A stretch of 64,000 nucleotides of DNA from Bradyrhizobium sp. SRS-191 (GTDB taxonomy: Bacteria > Pseudomonadota > Alphaproteobacteria > Rhizobiales > Xanthobacteraceae), in NCBI RefSeq assembly GCF_024586915.1, contig NZ_JANBVS010000002.1, forward strand, positions 124,001-188,000. Direction: 5' to 3'. How positions within the stretch are numbered: the first letter of the stretch is position 1; each line of letters opens with the position of its first letter. The translations under genes were made by a program, and so were the position numbers. The notes under the pieces are model-generated. The model worked only from the letters and a program-made list of their open reading frames with translations. It searched no databases and had not been told where the DNA came from. Positions 36,874-45,839 of the stretch are shown in pieces.

Positions 36874-37099
36874 GTCGTCTCCCTCGCGATCAGACCCGGG
36901 TGCGTCACCCGGTCCAGCGCATTGTATGTGAGCCGGATATATAGTGGTTCCGGGCGTGACCCCGAAACCGGTTCACGTTAAATTCCGCCATCACGGTCGC
37001 GCGAGAGCGCCTTGATTCGTGCCGTTCGACGGGCCACACAGGGGAGCTGCGGCCGGCAGCTCTTCGGCCGCTCGCTGCTACAGAAGGAGATGGACTGGG

Positions 37100-37339
37100 A
37101 TGCCCATGGATGCCCACGTGATCGAGCAGATGATCAAGGCCGCCATTCCCGACGCCCAGGTGACGATTCGTGATCTCGCCGGCGACGGCGACCACTACGC
37201 TGCGACCGTCATCTCCGAGGCTTTCCGCGGCAAGTCCCGCGTGCAACAGCATCAGCTCGTCTATCAGTCGCTGCGCGGCCAGATGGGCGACGTCCTGCAC
37301 GCGCTGGCCCTTCAGACCGGGGTGCCGGACCAGCGCTGA
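37100..37339 (+). CDS. bolA: BolA family protein
   Basis: A 79-residue BolA-fold protein. The helix-turn region VIEQMIKAAIPDAQVTIRDL and the KSRVQQHQLVYQSLRGQMG loop-helix with the conserved His are typical of the BolA group that binds monothiol glutaredoxins (Grx4) through a shared [2Fe-2S] cluster. AGAAGGAGA precedes the ATG by 9 bases; a second ATG at 37106 is possible. grxD is at 40044-40382, separated by the ergothioneine genes on the other strand. Confidence 0.9.
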   Translation: MPMDAHVIEQMIKAAIPDAQVTIRDLAGDGDHYAATVISEAFRGKSRVQQHQLVYQSLRGQMGDVLHALALQTGVPDQR

Positions 37340-37372
37340 CGCCGGTATCGGCCGTTTTCATCCCGGTTGATC

Positions 37373-37399
37373 GCATCCGCGCCGGGCGGGCGCGGATGC
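37373..37399. terminator. Hairpin between convergent bolA and egtD
   Basis: GCATCCGCGC (37373-37382) pairs perfectly with GCGCGGATGC (37390-37399). No T-run follows on the plus strand. It lies in the 119-base gap between convergent genes and may serve both. Confidence 0.55.
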
Positions 37400-37458
37400 C
37401 TGTATTCCAGCAATCGCAGTGCCGTGGGGACGCTATCCCATCCAGCGAAGCCGGAGCC

Positions 37459-38430
37459 TCATGCTTCGGCCACCAGCGCCTGAACCGAGAACATCTTCTC
37501 GGCATCGGTCCAGACGGTCTGGACCTTCCAGCCTGAGCCGCGGGCCAGCGCCCCGAAGCGTTCGATGCTGTATTTGTAGCTGTTCTCGGTGTGGATGCTC
37601 TCGCCGGCACGGAAGGAGATCGTGCTGCCGAGCAGACGAACCGTTTGCGGCTTCCGCGCCACCAGATGCATTTCGATCCTGTGCTGCTCGCGATTATAGA
37701 TCGCACGGTGGACGAAGGCGGAGAGGTCGAAATTGCCGCCGAGCTCGCGGTTGATCCGTAGCAGCAGATTGAGATTGAAGCGCGCGGTGACGCCGGCTGC
37801 GTCGTTGTAGGCAGCGTGCAGAGCGCGCTCGTCCTTCTCCAGGTCGACGCCGACGATCATCAGCGCGCCGACGCCGAGGATCTCCCGCGCCGAACGCAGG
37901 AAGCGGCAGGCCTCGTGCGGCTCGAAATTGCCGATCGTCGATCCCGGGAAGAAGCCGACCTTCGGCTTGCCTGCGATCGCCTCGGGCAGCCTGAAGGCGG
38001 TGGTGAAGTCCGCAATGACGGGATGCACGGCCAGATCGGGAAAATCGTGGCGCAGAGCATCGGCCTGTGCGGTGAGGAAGTCGCCGGAGATGTCGACCGG
38101 AACGTAAGCTGCAAAACGGCAGCTCTCCAGCAGCAGTCGCACCTTGGTCGTCGCGCCGGCGCCGAACTCGATCAGCGCCGCATCCTCGGGGATGATCGCG
38201 GCAATTTCGGTACCGCGGTCTCGGAGAATGCCGAGTTCGGTCCGCGTCGGATAGTATTCCGGCAGCCGCGTGATCTGCTCGAACAGGTCCGATCCGGCGG
38301 CGTCATAGAAGTATTTCGGCGATAGCTGCTTGGGCTGCTGGCTGAGACCTGCGACCGCCTCCTGCGCGAAGGCCGACGTCTTGTCGTCGGGAAGATGGGC
38401 ATCGACCAGAGCGTTGACGTGCACGTTCAT
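37459..38430 (-). CDS. egtD: L-histidine N-alpha-methyltransferase (ergothioneine synthesis)
   Basis: A 323-residue SAM-dependent enzyme (EC 2.1.1.44) that trimethylates histidine to hercynine. Family marks: QLSPKYFYDAAGSDLFEQIT, LPEYYPTRTE, IEFGAGATTKVRLLL (SAM), VPVDIS, and FFPGSTIGNFEP. ATG 38430 has GGAGAG ahead of it; a second in-frame ATG lies 21 bases upstream. It follows egtB after 57 bases in the same direction, so both are probably read from the EcfG promoter at 39787-39763. Confidence 0.95.
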   Translation of the reverse strand: MNVHVNALVDAHLPDDKTSAFAQEAVAGLSQQPKQLSPKYFYDAAGSDLFEQITRLPEYYPTRTELGILRDRGTEIAAIIPEDAALIEFGAGATTKVRLLLESCRFAAYVPVDISGDFLTAQADALRHDFPDLAVHPVIADFTTAFRLPEAIAGKPKVGFFPGSTIGNFEPHEACRFLRSAREILGVGALMIVGVDLEKDERALHAAYNDAAGVTARFNLNLLLRINRELGGNFDLSAFVHRAIYNREQHRIEMHLVARKPQTVRLLGSTISFRAGESIHTENSYKYSIERFGALARGSGWKVQTVWTDAEKMFSVQALVAEA

Positions 38431-38487
38431 GATACTCTCCTGGACGCGCAAGAGGCGCGATGATCGGCAACAATGTTCGCGACTCTC

Positions 38488-39738
38488 TCAGACGTAGTCG
38501 GCGAGACGCAGCCCCGTGAATTGCCAGCGGTGATGCGGATAGAAGAAGTTGCGGTAGGTGACGCGGCTGTGGTCCGCCGGCGTGGCAAGCGATGAGCCGC
38601 GCAGCACGAGCTGGTTGACCATGAACTTGCCGTTGTACTCGCCGAGCGCACCTTCCGTGGCACGGTAGCCGGGATAGGGGCTGTAGGCGCTGCGGGTCCA
38701 CTGCCAGACGATGCCGAAGGCGTCATGCAGCTGGTTAGCGCGCGCGGCGACCTCCCATTCCATCTCGGTCGGCAGGTGCTTGCCGGACCAGCGCGCGAAT
38801 GCGTCGGCCTCGTAATAGCTGACGTGGCAGACCGGAGCATCGGGATCGACCGGCTGAAGGCCGCCGAGCGTCATGATGCGCCATTCGCCCTCGACCTCAT
38901 ACCAATGGCCAGGCGCCTGCCAGCCTTCGCGGCTGGCTGCGGCGAAGCCGTCCATCAGCCACAGCGTGGCGGTGCGGTAGCTGCCGTCGGCCATGAAGGC
39001 GAGCCACTCGGCATTGGTGACGAGGTTGCGCGCCAGTTTCACCGGCCCGACGAGCGCGCGATGCGCCGGTCGCTCATTGTCGAAATGATAGCCGTCACCG
39101 GCGTGACCGACGGTGTGAATGCCCTCGGGGAGGCTGATCCAATCCTCGCCGCGGCTGGCCGGGACGGGGAAGCGCCATGAGGGATCATAGGCCGGCGCCG
39201 TCGGGTTCTGGGCGAAGGCATGCAGGATGTCGGTCAGCATCAGCTCCTGATGCTGCTGCTCATGGTTGAGCCCGACTTCCACCAGCGGGGCTACGGCTTC
39301 CAAAGTCGCGACATCGGCGCGGCCTAGGAAGTCGACAACGGCCTCATCGACGTGGCGGCGATAGGCGGTGATGTCGGCCATTCCCGGGCGGGTGATCAGG
39401 CCGCGCTCGCCACGCGTGTGGCGCGGACCGGCGCTGACGTAATAGGAATTGAACAGGAAGGCATAGTCCGGATGGAAAGGCTGATATCCTCGGCAATGCG
39501 CGCCGAGCACGAACTGCTCGAAAAACCACGTCGTATGGGCCCGATGCCATTTCGTTGGACTGGCATCCGGCATCGACTGGATGACCTGGTCCTCCGGACT
39601 GAGCGGCGCGGCCCGGCGCTCGGTCTCGCCGCGGACCACCAGAAACGCATCGATCAGGCTCCCGGCGAGAGGGCCGAGCCTCGGGGTCTGCGTGGCGGTG
39701 ACGGGAAACGAGGCTGTGGCGGAGGCTGAACTGGTCAC
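38488..39738 (-). CDS. egtB: Hercynine oxygenase EgtB
   Basis: A 416-residue iron-dependent sulfoxide synthase of ergothioneine synthesis. The N-terminal DinB-like domain has KWHRAHTTWFFEQFVL and LNHEQQHQELMLTDILHA, giving the three histidine iron ligands. The C-terminal FGE/sulfatase-modifying domain contains HVSYYEADAFARWSGKHLPT and ends HHRWQFTGLRLADYV. The GTG at 39738 is chosen: GGAG is 6 bases before it and the predicted EcfG start site (near 39757) lies just upstream, so earlier starts would be outside the message. Confidence 0.95.
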   Translation of the reverse strand: MTSSASATASFPVTATQTPRLGPLAGSLIDAFLVVRGETERRAAPLSPEDQVIQSMPDASPTKWHRAHTTWFFEQFVLGAHCRGYQPFHPDYAFLFNSYYVSAGPRHTRGERGLITRPGMADITAYRRHVDEAVVDFLGRADVATLEAVAPLVEVGLNHEQQHQELMLTDILHAFAQNPTAPAYDPSWRFPVPASRGEDWISLPEGIHTVGHAGDGYHFDNERPAHRALVGPVKLARNLVTNAEWLAFMADGSYRTATLWLMDGFAAASREGWQAPGHWYEVEGEWRIMTLGGLQPVDPDAPVCHVSYYEADAFARWSGKHLPTEMEWEVAARANQLHDAFGIVWQWTRSAYSPYPGYRATEGALGEYNGKFMVNQLVLRGSSLATPADHSRVTYRNFFYPHHRWQFTGLRLADYV

Positions 39739-39762
39739 GCGGGTCTCCGTTTGGGTGGAGAG

Positions 39763-39787
39763 AACGATTTTCGACGGAACAAGTTCC
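39763..39787 (-). promoter_or_regulatory. EcfG-type general stress promoter of egtBD
   Basis: On the minus strand GGAAC (39787-39783), 16 bases, CGTT (39766-39763): exact match to GGAAC-N16-CGTT. The start site would be near 39757, giving a leader of about 19 bases to the egtB GTG. Confidence 0.78.
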
Positions 39788-40043
39788 TTCGGACAGTTCG
39801 TCCTAGATGGGGGCTTGGTGACGGGATGAAACCCTCGCCGCGGCGATAATATTGCCGTCATCAGCCCATGGCCCGCGCGGGGGCCTGCCTTGCGGGCCGA
39901 TCGTTGGCATTTTACTTTGGCACACCAACGGTTTGCGCTACATATAGGGGAAGTGACGGTCGTCCCCGGGCGAAATCGGCCCGACGCGACCGGAGCGGCA
40001 CCGAGCCCCAGGCGTTCCTTGAGGCGCCCTAGAGGAAGCGAAG
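39788..40043. other. Spacer holding the grxD promoter
   Basis: Together with the egtB leader, about 305 bases lie between the egtB and grxD starts. An A/T-rich stretch near 39903-39950 is the likely grxD promoter area, but I cannot assign elements with confidence. Confidence 0.35.
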
Positions 40044-40382
40044 ATGAGCATCGAGCAATTCATTGACAATGAAGTGAAGTCGAACGACGTCGTCCTGTTC
40101 ATGAAGGGGACGCCGCAGTTTCCGCAGTGCGGATTTTCCGGCCAGGTCGTGCAGATCCTCGACCATGTCGGCGTCGGCTATAAGGGCCTGAACGTCCTGG
40201 AATCGGCCGAGCTGCGCAACGGCATCAAGACGTTCTCCAACTGGCCGACCATTCCGCAGCTCTACGTGAAGGGCGAGTTCGTCGGCGGCTGTGACATCGT
40301 GCGTGAGATGTTCCAGAGCGGCGAGCTGCAGCAGCTGTTCACCGACAAGGGCATCCCGGTCGGCACGGCGGCCTCAGCCTGA
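40044..40382 (+). CDS. grxD: Monothiol glutaredoxin Grx4
   Basis: A 112-residue CGFS glutaredoxin. The active motif [14 protein letters not shown], the GSH-binding [20 protein letters not shown] and the C-terminal helix are complete. Such proteins carry [2Fe-2S] clusters and work with BolA in iron-sulfur trafficking and iron regulation. The TGA stop overlaps the macrodomain frame. Confidence 0.96.
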   Translation: MSIEQFIDNEVKSNDVVLFMKGTPQFPQCGFSGQVVQILDHVGVGYKGLNVLESAELRNGIKTFSNWPTIPQLYVKGEFVGGCDIVREMFQSGELQQLFTDKGIPVGTAASA

Positions 40383-40948
40383 GCTACCCTGTCCGCGAGA
40401 TCGGCGCGACCCGCTTCGAGGTCATCAAGGCCGACATCACCAAGCTCGGCGTTGACGCCATCGTCAACGCCGCGAATTCGTCTTTGCTTGGCGGTGGCGG
40501 CGTCGATGGCGCCATCCACCGCGCCGCCGGTCCCGACCTCGTCATGGAGTGCCGCATGCTCCATGGCTGCAAGACCGGCGAGGCCAAGATCACCAAGGGC
40601 TATCGGCTGCCCGCGCGCCATGTGATCCACACCGTCGGCCCGGTCTGGCAAGGCGGCGAGCGCGGCGAGCCGGAGCTTTTGGCCTCGTGCTATCGGCGCT
40701 CGATCGAGCTGTGCCACAAGCATCTCTTGGACTCCGTCGCCTTTCCCGCGATCTCGACCGGGATCTTTCGGTTTCCCGCGGATCGCGCCGCATCCATTGC
40801 GGTCGCGACCTCCATCGCGGCCGTCAGCGAGGAGACCTCGCTGTCGCAGATCGTGTTCTGCTGCTTCTCCGATCAGAGCGCCGAGCTGCACGATCACGCG
40901 CTCAGTGAAGCGATCGCCAGTCGCGCTCGTGCGGGTTCGCCGCGGTGA
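40379..40948 (+). CDS. Macrodomain protein, probable O-acetyl-ADP-ribose deacetylase, non-canonical start
   Basis: A 189-residue macrodomain. [24 protein letters not shown] (about residues 12-35; the NAAN motif binds ADP-ribose), [26 protein letters not shown] and [12 protein letters not shown] are typical of YmdB/OAADPr deacetylases. No ATG, GTG or TTG occurs in frame before the TTG at 40484, which would remove the whole first strand and the NAAN motif. The CTG at 40379, overlapping the grxD stop as CTGA, or the ATC at 40397 would be the start. Translational coupling to grxD is likely. Confidence 0.82.
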   Translation: MSYPVREIGATRFEVIKADITKLGVDAIVNAANSSLLGGGGVDGAIHRAAGPDLVMECRMLHGCKTGEAKITKGYRLPARHVIHTVGPVWQGGERGEPELLASCYRRSIELCHKHLLDSVAFPAISTGIFRFPADRAASIAVATSIAAVSEETSLSQIVFCCFSDQSAELHDHALSEAIASRARAGSPR

Positions 40949-40978
40949 CAGCGATCTCTCTGCAGCGAAGCAGCTAAC

Positions 40979-42199
40979 GTGGATCGGCCGGTCTCGCGAC
41001 GGACGCTGCTCGGCGCCATGCTCACGGCGCCGATACTGCCGGCTCTGGCTCGCGCCGATGTCACATCGCGGCGCAATCTCGATCGGCAGCGCCTCGATCA
41101 GGTCTCGGCCTACTTCCGCAACGAGGTTGCCGCCGGCAACATTCCCGGCTCCGTCGTCCTGGTCCAGCAGCACGGCAGTTCGGTCCTGCTGCAGAGCTTC
41201 GGCTTTCGCGATCCCGCGACCCGCGCGGCGATGACGGAGGATGCGATCTTCCGGATCTACTCGATGTCGAAGCCGATCACGTCGGTGGCTGCGATGATGC
41301 TGATCGACGACGGCGGTCTGAGGCTCGATGACCCCTTGGCCAAGTTCATCCCGGCCTTCGCTGACGTGAAGGCCGCCGGCGGACCGCTCGCGCGTCCGAT
41401 CACCATTCTCGACCTGCTGCGCCATACCTCGGGCATCACCTACGGCTTCTACGGCGAGACGGCCGTGCGGAGGCTCTATGCGCATGCGCCGCTGTTCGAT
41501 GGCGATATCGACAACGCCGCTTTCGTCGAGCGTCTTGCCAGGCTGCCGCTGGCCGAGCAGCCTGGCACGCTGTGGGACTACGGCCACTCCACCGACGTGC
41601 TCGGCCGGGTGATCGAAATCGTCTCGGGCCGCTCGCTTTATCAGTTCGAGCAGGAGCGGCTGCTCGGTCCGCTCGGCATGGCCGAGACGAGGTTCTTCCT
41701 CGCCGACCAGAGCCAGCGCGGCCGCGTCGCCGAGCCGTCGCCACGCGACTGGTTCGATCGTCCGATCGCCGGCCTCGATGATCCCATTCGGCCGCGGCGC
41801 TGGCAGTCGGGCGGGGCGGGGATGATCAGCACGATCTCCGACTACGCGCGGTTCGCGCAGATGCTGCTGAACGGCGGCGAGCTCGACGGGCGCCGCTATC
41901 TCAAGCCCGAAACCGTCGCGCTGATGACGCGGGATCATGTCGTGGGGGCGGGGATACGTCGTGACGACCTCTACTTTCCGGGCGCCGAGCACGGCTTCGG
42001 CTTGGGTTTCTCCGTACGTCTCGCGGCGAAGCCCCCGCTGCCGGCAGGCGAATATGGCTGGGATGGCGTCGGCGGGACGTTCTTCTTCATCGATCCCACC
42101 GACGATCTCTTCGTCATCGTCATGATGCAGGCGCCGTCGCAGCGCGGCCGTATCGCGAGCGATGTGCGGCAGCTGGTCTACTCGGCGCTCGTGCCATGA
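40979..42199 (+). CDS. Serine hydrolase, class C beta-lactamase-like
   Basis: A 406-residue exported enzyme of the beta-lactamase/esterase/D-Ala-D-Ala-peptidase (S12) fold. A twin-arginine-like signal VSRRTLLGAML opens it. The catalytic SxxK is in IYSMSKPI; the second motif is YGHS in place of YxN. The start is GTG 40979. The gene directly follows the macrodomain gene. The substrate cannot be told (esterase, peptidase or lactamase). Confidence 0.87.
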   Translation: MDRPVSRRTLLGAMLTAPILPALARADVTSRRNLDRQRLDQVSAYFRNEVAAGNIPGSVVLVQQHGSSVLLQSFGFRDPATRAAMTEDAIFRIYSMSKPITSVAAMMLIDDGGLRLDDPLAKFIPAFADVKAAGGPLARPITILDLLRHTSGITYGFYGETAVRRLYAHAPLFDGDIDNAAFVERLARLPLAEQPGTLWDYGHSTDVLGRVIEIVSGRSLYQFEQERLLGPLGMAETRFFLADQSQRGRVAEPSPRDWFDRPIAGLDDPIRPRRWQSGGAGMISTISDYARFAQMLLNGGELDGRRYLKPETVALMTRDHVVGAGIRRDDLYFPGAEHGFGLGFSVRLAAKPPLPAGEYGWDGVGGTFFFIDPTDDLFVIVMMQAPSQRGRIASDVRQLVYSALVP

Positions 42200-42202
42200 T
42201 CC

Positions 42203-43270
42203 TCATGCGCCGCGAACGATCTCTCTGACGTGGCCGACCATCTCCTCGATCATCGCGGCTGACACATCGAGATGCGTGCAGGCGCGGATGCGGCCGTCCA
42301 TCATCGCGAGCAGCACGCCGCGCTTGCGCAGCTCGCGCACCATCTTTTCGCCGGGGACGCCCGCGCCATCAGGCTTGAAGAACACGAGATTGGTCTCGGG
42401 CTCCTGCACCTCGATGCCTTGGATCTGCGACAGACCGCGCGCCAGCGCGCGCGCATTGGCGTGATCGTCGGCGAGACGGTCGACGTGATGATCGAGCGCG
42501 TAGATGCAGGCGGCGGCGACCACGCCGGCCTGGCGCATCGCGCCGCCGAGGCGCTGCTTCCAGCGCCAGACCTCGTCGATGAAGGCGGCGCTGCCGGCAA
42601 GCACGCCGCCGATCGGTGCGCCCAGGCCCTTGGAAAAGTCGATCCAGGCGGAATCCCAGCCGGCCGTCATCTCGGCCGCCGAGATGCCGGTCGCCACGGT
42701 GGCATTCAGCAGCCGCGCGCCATCCATGTGCGTCGCCATGCCATTCGCCTTGGCGATCTCGACGATTGCGTCGAGGTCAGCCTTCTTCCAGATCGTGCCG
42801 CCGCCGATATTGGCGGTCTGCTCGACGCTGACGACGGTCTGCGGCGGCTGGTAGCGGCTGCGCGGATGCAGCGCGGCGCGGAAGGTCTCGGGCGTGAACT
42901 GGCCGTCGGGACCCTTGAGCTGCGTCACCTGAAAACCGCCGAGCGCGGCATGCGCGCCGCCCTCGCGCGAGATGATGTGCGCGGTTTCGTGCGCCAGGAT
43001 CTCGTCGCCCGGGCGGCAATGCACCAACGTGGCGGCGACGTTGCACATCGTGCCAGAGGGCATCAGCACCGCGGCTTCCTTGCCGAGCAGGGCGGCGACC
43101 CGGGCGGTGAGCTCGTGCACGGTCGGATCGTCGCCAATCTGCTCGTCGCCGACCTCGGCCCGCGCCATGGCTTCGCGCATCGCGGCTGTGGGGCGGGTCT
43201 GCGTGTCCGACAGCAGGTTGACGCGCACGGGCGGCGCCTTGGGATCGCGCGGGGGCGGGGTGTAATACAT
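42203..43270 (-). CDS. Low-specificity threonine aldolase family enzyme
   Basis: A 355-residue PLP enzyme of the beta-eliminating lyase/threonine aldolase group (EC 4.1.2.48 type), cutting threonine or allo-threonine to glycine and acetaldehyde. NLLSDTQTRPTAAMREAMA, VLMPSGTMCN, HMDGARLLNA (PLP Asp) and DFSKGLGAPIGG (Schiff-base lysine) are visible. The ATG 43270 has GAGGA upstream. It ends 3 bases from the convergent hydrolase gene. Confidence 0.9.
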   Translation of the reverse strand: MYYTPPPRDPKAPPVRVNLLSDTQTRPTAAMREAMARAEVGDEQIGDDPTVHELTARVAALLGKEAAVLMPSGTMCNVAATLVHCRPGDEILAHETAHIISREGGAHAALGGFQVTQLKGPDGQFTPETFRAALHPRSRYQPPQTVVSVEQTANIGGGTIWKKADLDAIVEIAKANGMATHMDGARLLNATVATGISAAEMTAGWDSAWIDFSKGLGAPIGGVLAGSAAFIDEVWRWKQRLGGAMRQAGVVAAACIYALDHHVDRLADDHANARALARGLSQIQGIEVQEPETNLVFFKPDGAGVPGEKMVRELRKRGVLLAMMDGRIRACTHLDVSAAMIEEMVGHVREIVRGA

Positions 43271-43347
43271 CGGCAGTCCTCGTTCGGCTTTCATTTGAGG
43301 ACCTTACCCAACTCGGACCGCTCCCGCAAAACGCGCCTCCGTTGCAA

Positions 43348-43890
43348 TCACGCCGCGAGCCAGATGTCGGGCCGCAGCGGCCTGGAGATATCGATCGGCC
43401 GGCTCACCAGCAGCGGCGCCTCCGCGCAATCGAACACCCACGACTCCAGCGGGCTGCGCCGCGAGGGTGAAAGAAGCAGTGCGGCGCCCGGGCGCTGGCG
43501 CTTGATGTTCCAGCCCATGTTCACCGCCGCCCAGCCGACCAGCATGGTCTGCCATTCGTCGAGGGGCTCGGGCGATTCGTCGAAACAATGGAGAAGTTCG
43601 AGCGCGAACGGATCGTAGCCGAGCTGCGCGTCGGCAAAGGTGAGCCCTGTTCCGACGTGACGGATCACATGGGCTGTCGCATCGGACTGGACGTGCCAGC
43701 AGGAGCGTTCGAGAAGGTCGAAGACGGTCGAAGGATAGAGGCCGTCGTTGAAGCGGTAGCGGATCCCGGAGGGTCGCGCGCGTAACGGAGAAGCATCGAG
43801 GGGCGGCGGCCGCAACGGCGGCAGAGGTGGAGCGCCGACCGCCTCGGTCGGCAACGCACCGAAGATGATATTGCGCCTGTTGAACTCCAT
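43348..43890 (-). CDS. Uncharacterised protein (180 residues)
   Basis: A 180-residue protein starting MEFNRRNIIFGALPTEAVGA, with a Pro-rich stretch (about 21-36), then FNDGLYPSTVFDLLERSCW and LLHCFDESPEPLDEWQTML. It has no signal peptide or transmembrane helix. I do not recognise the family. It could be co-transcribed with the aldolase gene 77 bases further on. Confidence 0.6.
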   Translation of the reverse strand: MEFNRRNIIFGALPTEAVGAPPLPPLRPPPLDASPLRARPSGIRYRFNDGLYPSTVFDLLERSCWHVQSDATAHVIRHVGTGLTFADAQLGYDPFALELLHCFDESPEPLDEWQTMLVGWAAVNMGWNIKRQRPGAALLLSPSRRSPLESWVFDCAEAPLLVSRPIDISRPLRPDIWLAA

Positions 43891-44020
43891 GGCGAACGCC
43901 CCGCTACTTTACAACTGACGGCAGTGAATCACGGGACGGATTCGCTGTCAGCCCAGGTTGGGGCGAATTCGTGGCAAGTGTGGCATTCGGGAATCGGTTT
44001 GCCGCATCCGAAACAAATCC

Positions 44021-44054
44021 AAAAAACAAAGGCCCCGGCGCGTGCCAGGGCCTT
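44021..44054 (-). terminator. Rho-independent terminator of rpsD
   Basis: On the minus strand AAGGCCC-t-GGC ... GCC-g-GGGCCTT forms a strong stem (44054-44029), followed by TGTTTTTTGG. It is 40 bases past the rpsD stop. Confidence 0.85.
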
Positions 44055-44093
44055 CGGATTATCAGATGTGGACGGAGCGGCGCTCCGTCAAGA

Positions 44094-44711
44094 TCAGCGC
44101 GAGTAGAACTCGACGATCAGATGCGGCTCCATCTGCACCGCGAACGGCACGTCCGACAGCGCGGGAATGCGGATGAACTTCGCGGTCATCTTGGAGTGAT
44201 CGACCTCGATGTAGTCGGGCACGTCGCGCTCTGCGAGCTGGCTGGCCTCGAGCACCACGGCGAGCTGCTTCGAGGCTTCCTTGACCTCGATCACGTCGCC
44301 CGGCTTGACCTGATAGCTCGAGATGTTGACCTTGCGGCCGTTCACCTTGATGTGGCCGTGGTTGATGAACTGGCGCGCGGCGAACATCGTCGAGACGAAC
44401 TTGGCGCGGAACACCACGGTGTCGAGACGGCGCTCGAGAATGCCGATCAGGTTCTCGCCGGTGTCACCCTTGATGCGGCCGGCCTCGACATAGATGCCGT
44501 GGAACTGGCGCTCGGAGATGTTGGCGTAGTAGCCCTTCAGCTTCTGCTTGGCGCGCAGCTGCACGCCGAAGTCGGAGAGCTTGCCTTTGCGGCGCTGGCC
44601 GTGCTGGCCGGGGCCGTATTCGCGGCGGTTGACGGGGCTCTTCGGGCGGCCCCAGATGTTCTGGCCCATGCGGCGATCGATCTTGTACTTCGCCTCACTG
44701 CGCTTAGTCAT
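44094..44711 (-). CDS. rpsD: 30S ribosomal protein S4
   Basis: A 205-residue ribosomal protein S4, normal length. [26 protein letters not shown] at the start, the S4 RNA-binding domain [25 protein letters not shown], and [20 protein letters not shown] are plain. It nucleates 30S assembly by binding the 5' domain of 16S rRNA. As usual in Rhizobiales it stands alone, away from the alpha operon. Confidence 0.98.
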   Translation of the reverse strand: MTKRSEAKYKIDRRMGQNIWGRPKSPVNRREYGPGQHGQRRKGKLSDFGVQLRAKQKLKGYYANISERQFHGIYVEAGRIKGDTGENLIGILERRLDTVVFRAKFVSTMFAARQFINHGHIKVNGRKVNISSYQVKPGDVIEVKEASKQLAVVLEASQLAERDVPDYIEVDHSKMTAKFIRIPALSDVPFAVQMEPHLIVEFYSR

Positions 44712-44927
44712 CGCGTCCTCTTTAAGTCTTTCGTTCGGGGTTGAGGAAACGCGCCCTCCTGTGTGTCCGGGAAACCCGGTCCACCGACAGGCCGATCCCC
44801 AAAGCGTGAGGGGACGAGGCCACGGGTCGCGAAACGCAACGCGGGCCGAAAGCGGCCCGCGAGCAGGGCGGTTCTTAAGGGAGAAACCGCTGGTCTGTCA
44901 AACTGTAACCGCCGATTTGACGGCAAA

Positions 44928-45743
44928 TCACCCCTGCGGCCCCCCGATCGCGGTGATTTTCGGCCGGTTCGCCTCGCACGCCCGGTCGGTCACTGCCAAT
45001 CCCGGCGGTAAAGCCCTGAGCTCGGCCGCGATCTCCCCGTTCAGCACCTCCTCGAGCCGTATCGCAGTCCTGGCGATCATGGCGCCGTCGGTAACCCGGT
45101 GATCCCAGCGGATCAGGATGGAAATCGTCTGGTCCGGCCGGACGACGTCGTAATTGAGGATGAATGGCCCCGGACTCAAAGCGAGCAGCTGGCCGCCGCC
45201 GCAGGCGGCCACGCTGGTGACCGAGAAATTGCCGAACCAGTTGGCGCGCTGGCGGCCGAAATTCAGCCCGACCCACCAGGCGAACCGGCGCAAGGGAAGC
45301 GGCAGCCGGGTCGCCCGCATCATCTTGCGGAACATGGCGACGTCCTCGATCGGCGCCTCCTTGCCCTCCCGGATCACGGCATCGATCTCCGCCAGCGACA
45401 TGGCGTCCGGCCGGGAGACGCGCTGCGGCAGCACGCAATCCTCGCCATTCTCGACCCTGGCGATGGTGACGGTGGCGACGCTGCGCGGCAGCTCGTAGAG
45501 GCAGCGCTGCGGCCAGCCGGTGTAGAGCGTGCGCAGCACCGGCTCGTCACGGGCGACCAGCGCGAACGCCTTGACGAAAATGGCGGCAAAACCGGGCGGC
45601 CGGACGGCCGCGGCGCGCGCCTCCAGCAACGGGCCGATCTCGATCATGCGCGCCAGCGAGACGAACGGCACGTCGCGCGAGGCGTGCATCAGATCGATGA
45701 TCAGACGGCGGTGCAGCGAGATCGGCCTGGTCTTTCCGCGCAT
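44928..45743 (-). CDS. Lone E2-type acyltransferase domain protein
   Basis: A 271-residue protein made only of a 2-oxoacid dehydrogenase E2 / chloramphenicol acetyltransferase-like domain. The catalytic HxxxDG motif appears in RWDHRVTDGAMIA, and GNFSVTSVAACGGGQLLAL corresponds to the active-site strand region of E2. There is no lipoyl or subunit-binding domain, so it is not a working E2 subunit. It may acylate a small molecule or protein. No partner gene is adjacent. Confidence 0.78.
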   Translation of the reverse strand: MRGKTRPISLHRRLIIDLMHASRDVPFVSLARMIEIGPLLEARAAAVRPPGFAAIFVKAFALVARDEPVLRTLYTGWPQRCLYELPRSVATVTIARVENGEDCVLPQRVSRPDAMSLAEIDAVIREGKEAPIEDVAMFRKMMRATRLPLPLRRFAWWVGLNFGRQRANWFGNFSVTSVAACGGGQLLALSPGPFILNYDVVRPDQTISILIRWDHRVTDGAMIARTAIRLEEVLNGEIAAELRALPPGLAVTDRACEANRPKITAIGGPQG

Positions 45744-45839
45744 TCTGAACCCGTCACTCCCGATCTATCATTGGTGGCCTGCCGGTCTCCGGCGGCGGCT
45801 GCTGTTAGCACCGCCTGCCGGTCCGGCGAAAGCCCCCCT

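Noticed and set aside
39918..39936. TGGCAC...TTGC as a sigma-54 promoter before grxD
   Set aside because: The distance between GG and GC is about 15 bases, not the required 10.
40484..40948. TTG at 40484 as the macrodomain start
   Set aside because: Would delete the first beta strand and the ADP-ribose-binding NAAN motif, which are encoded in frame just upstream.
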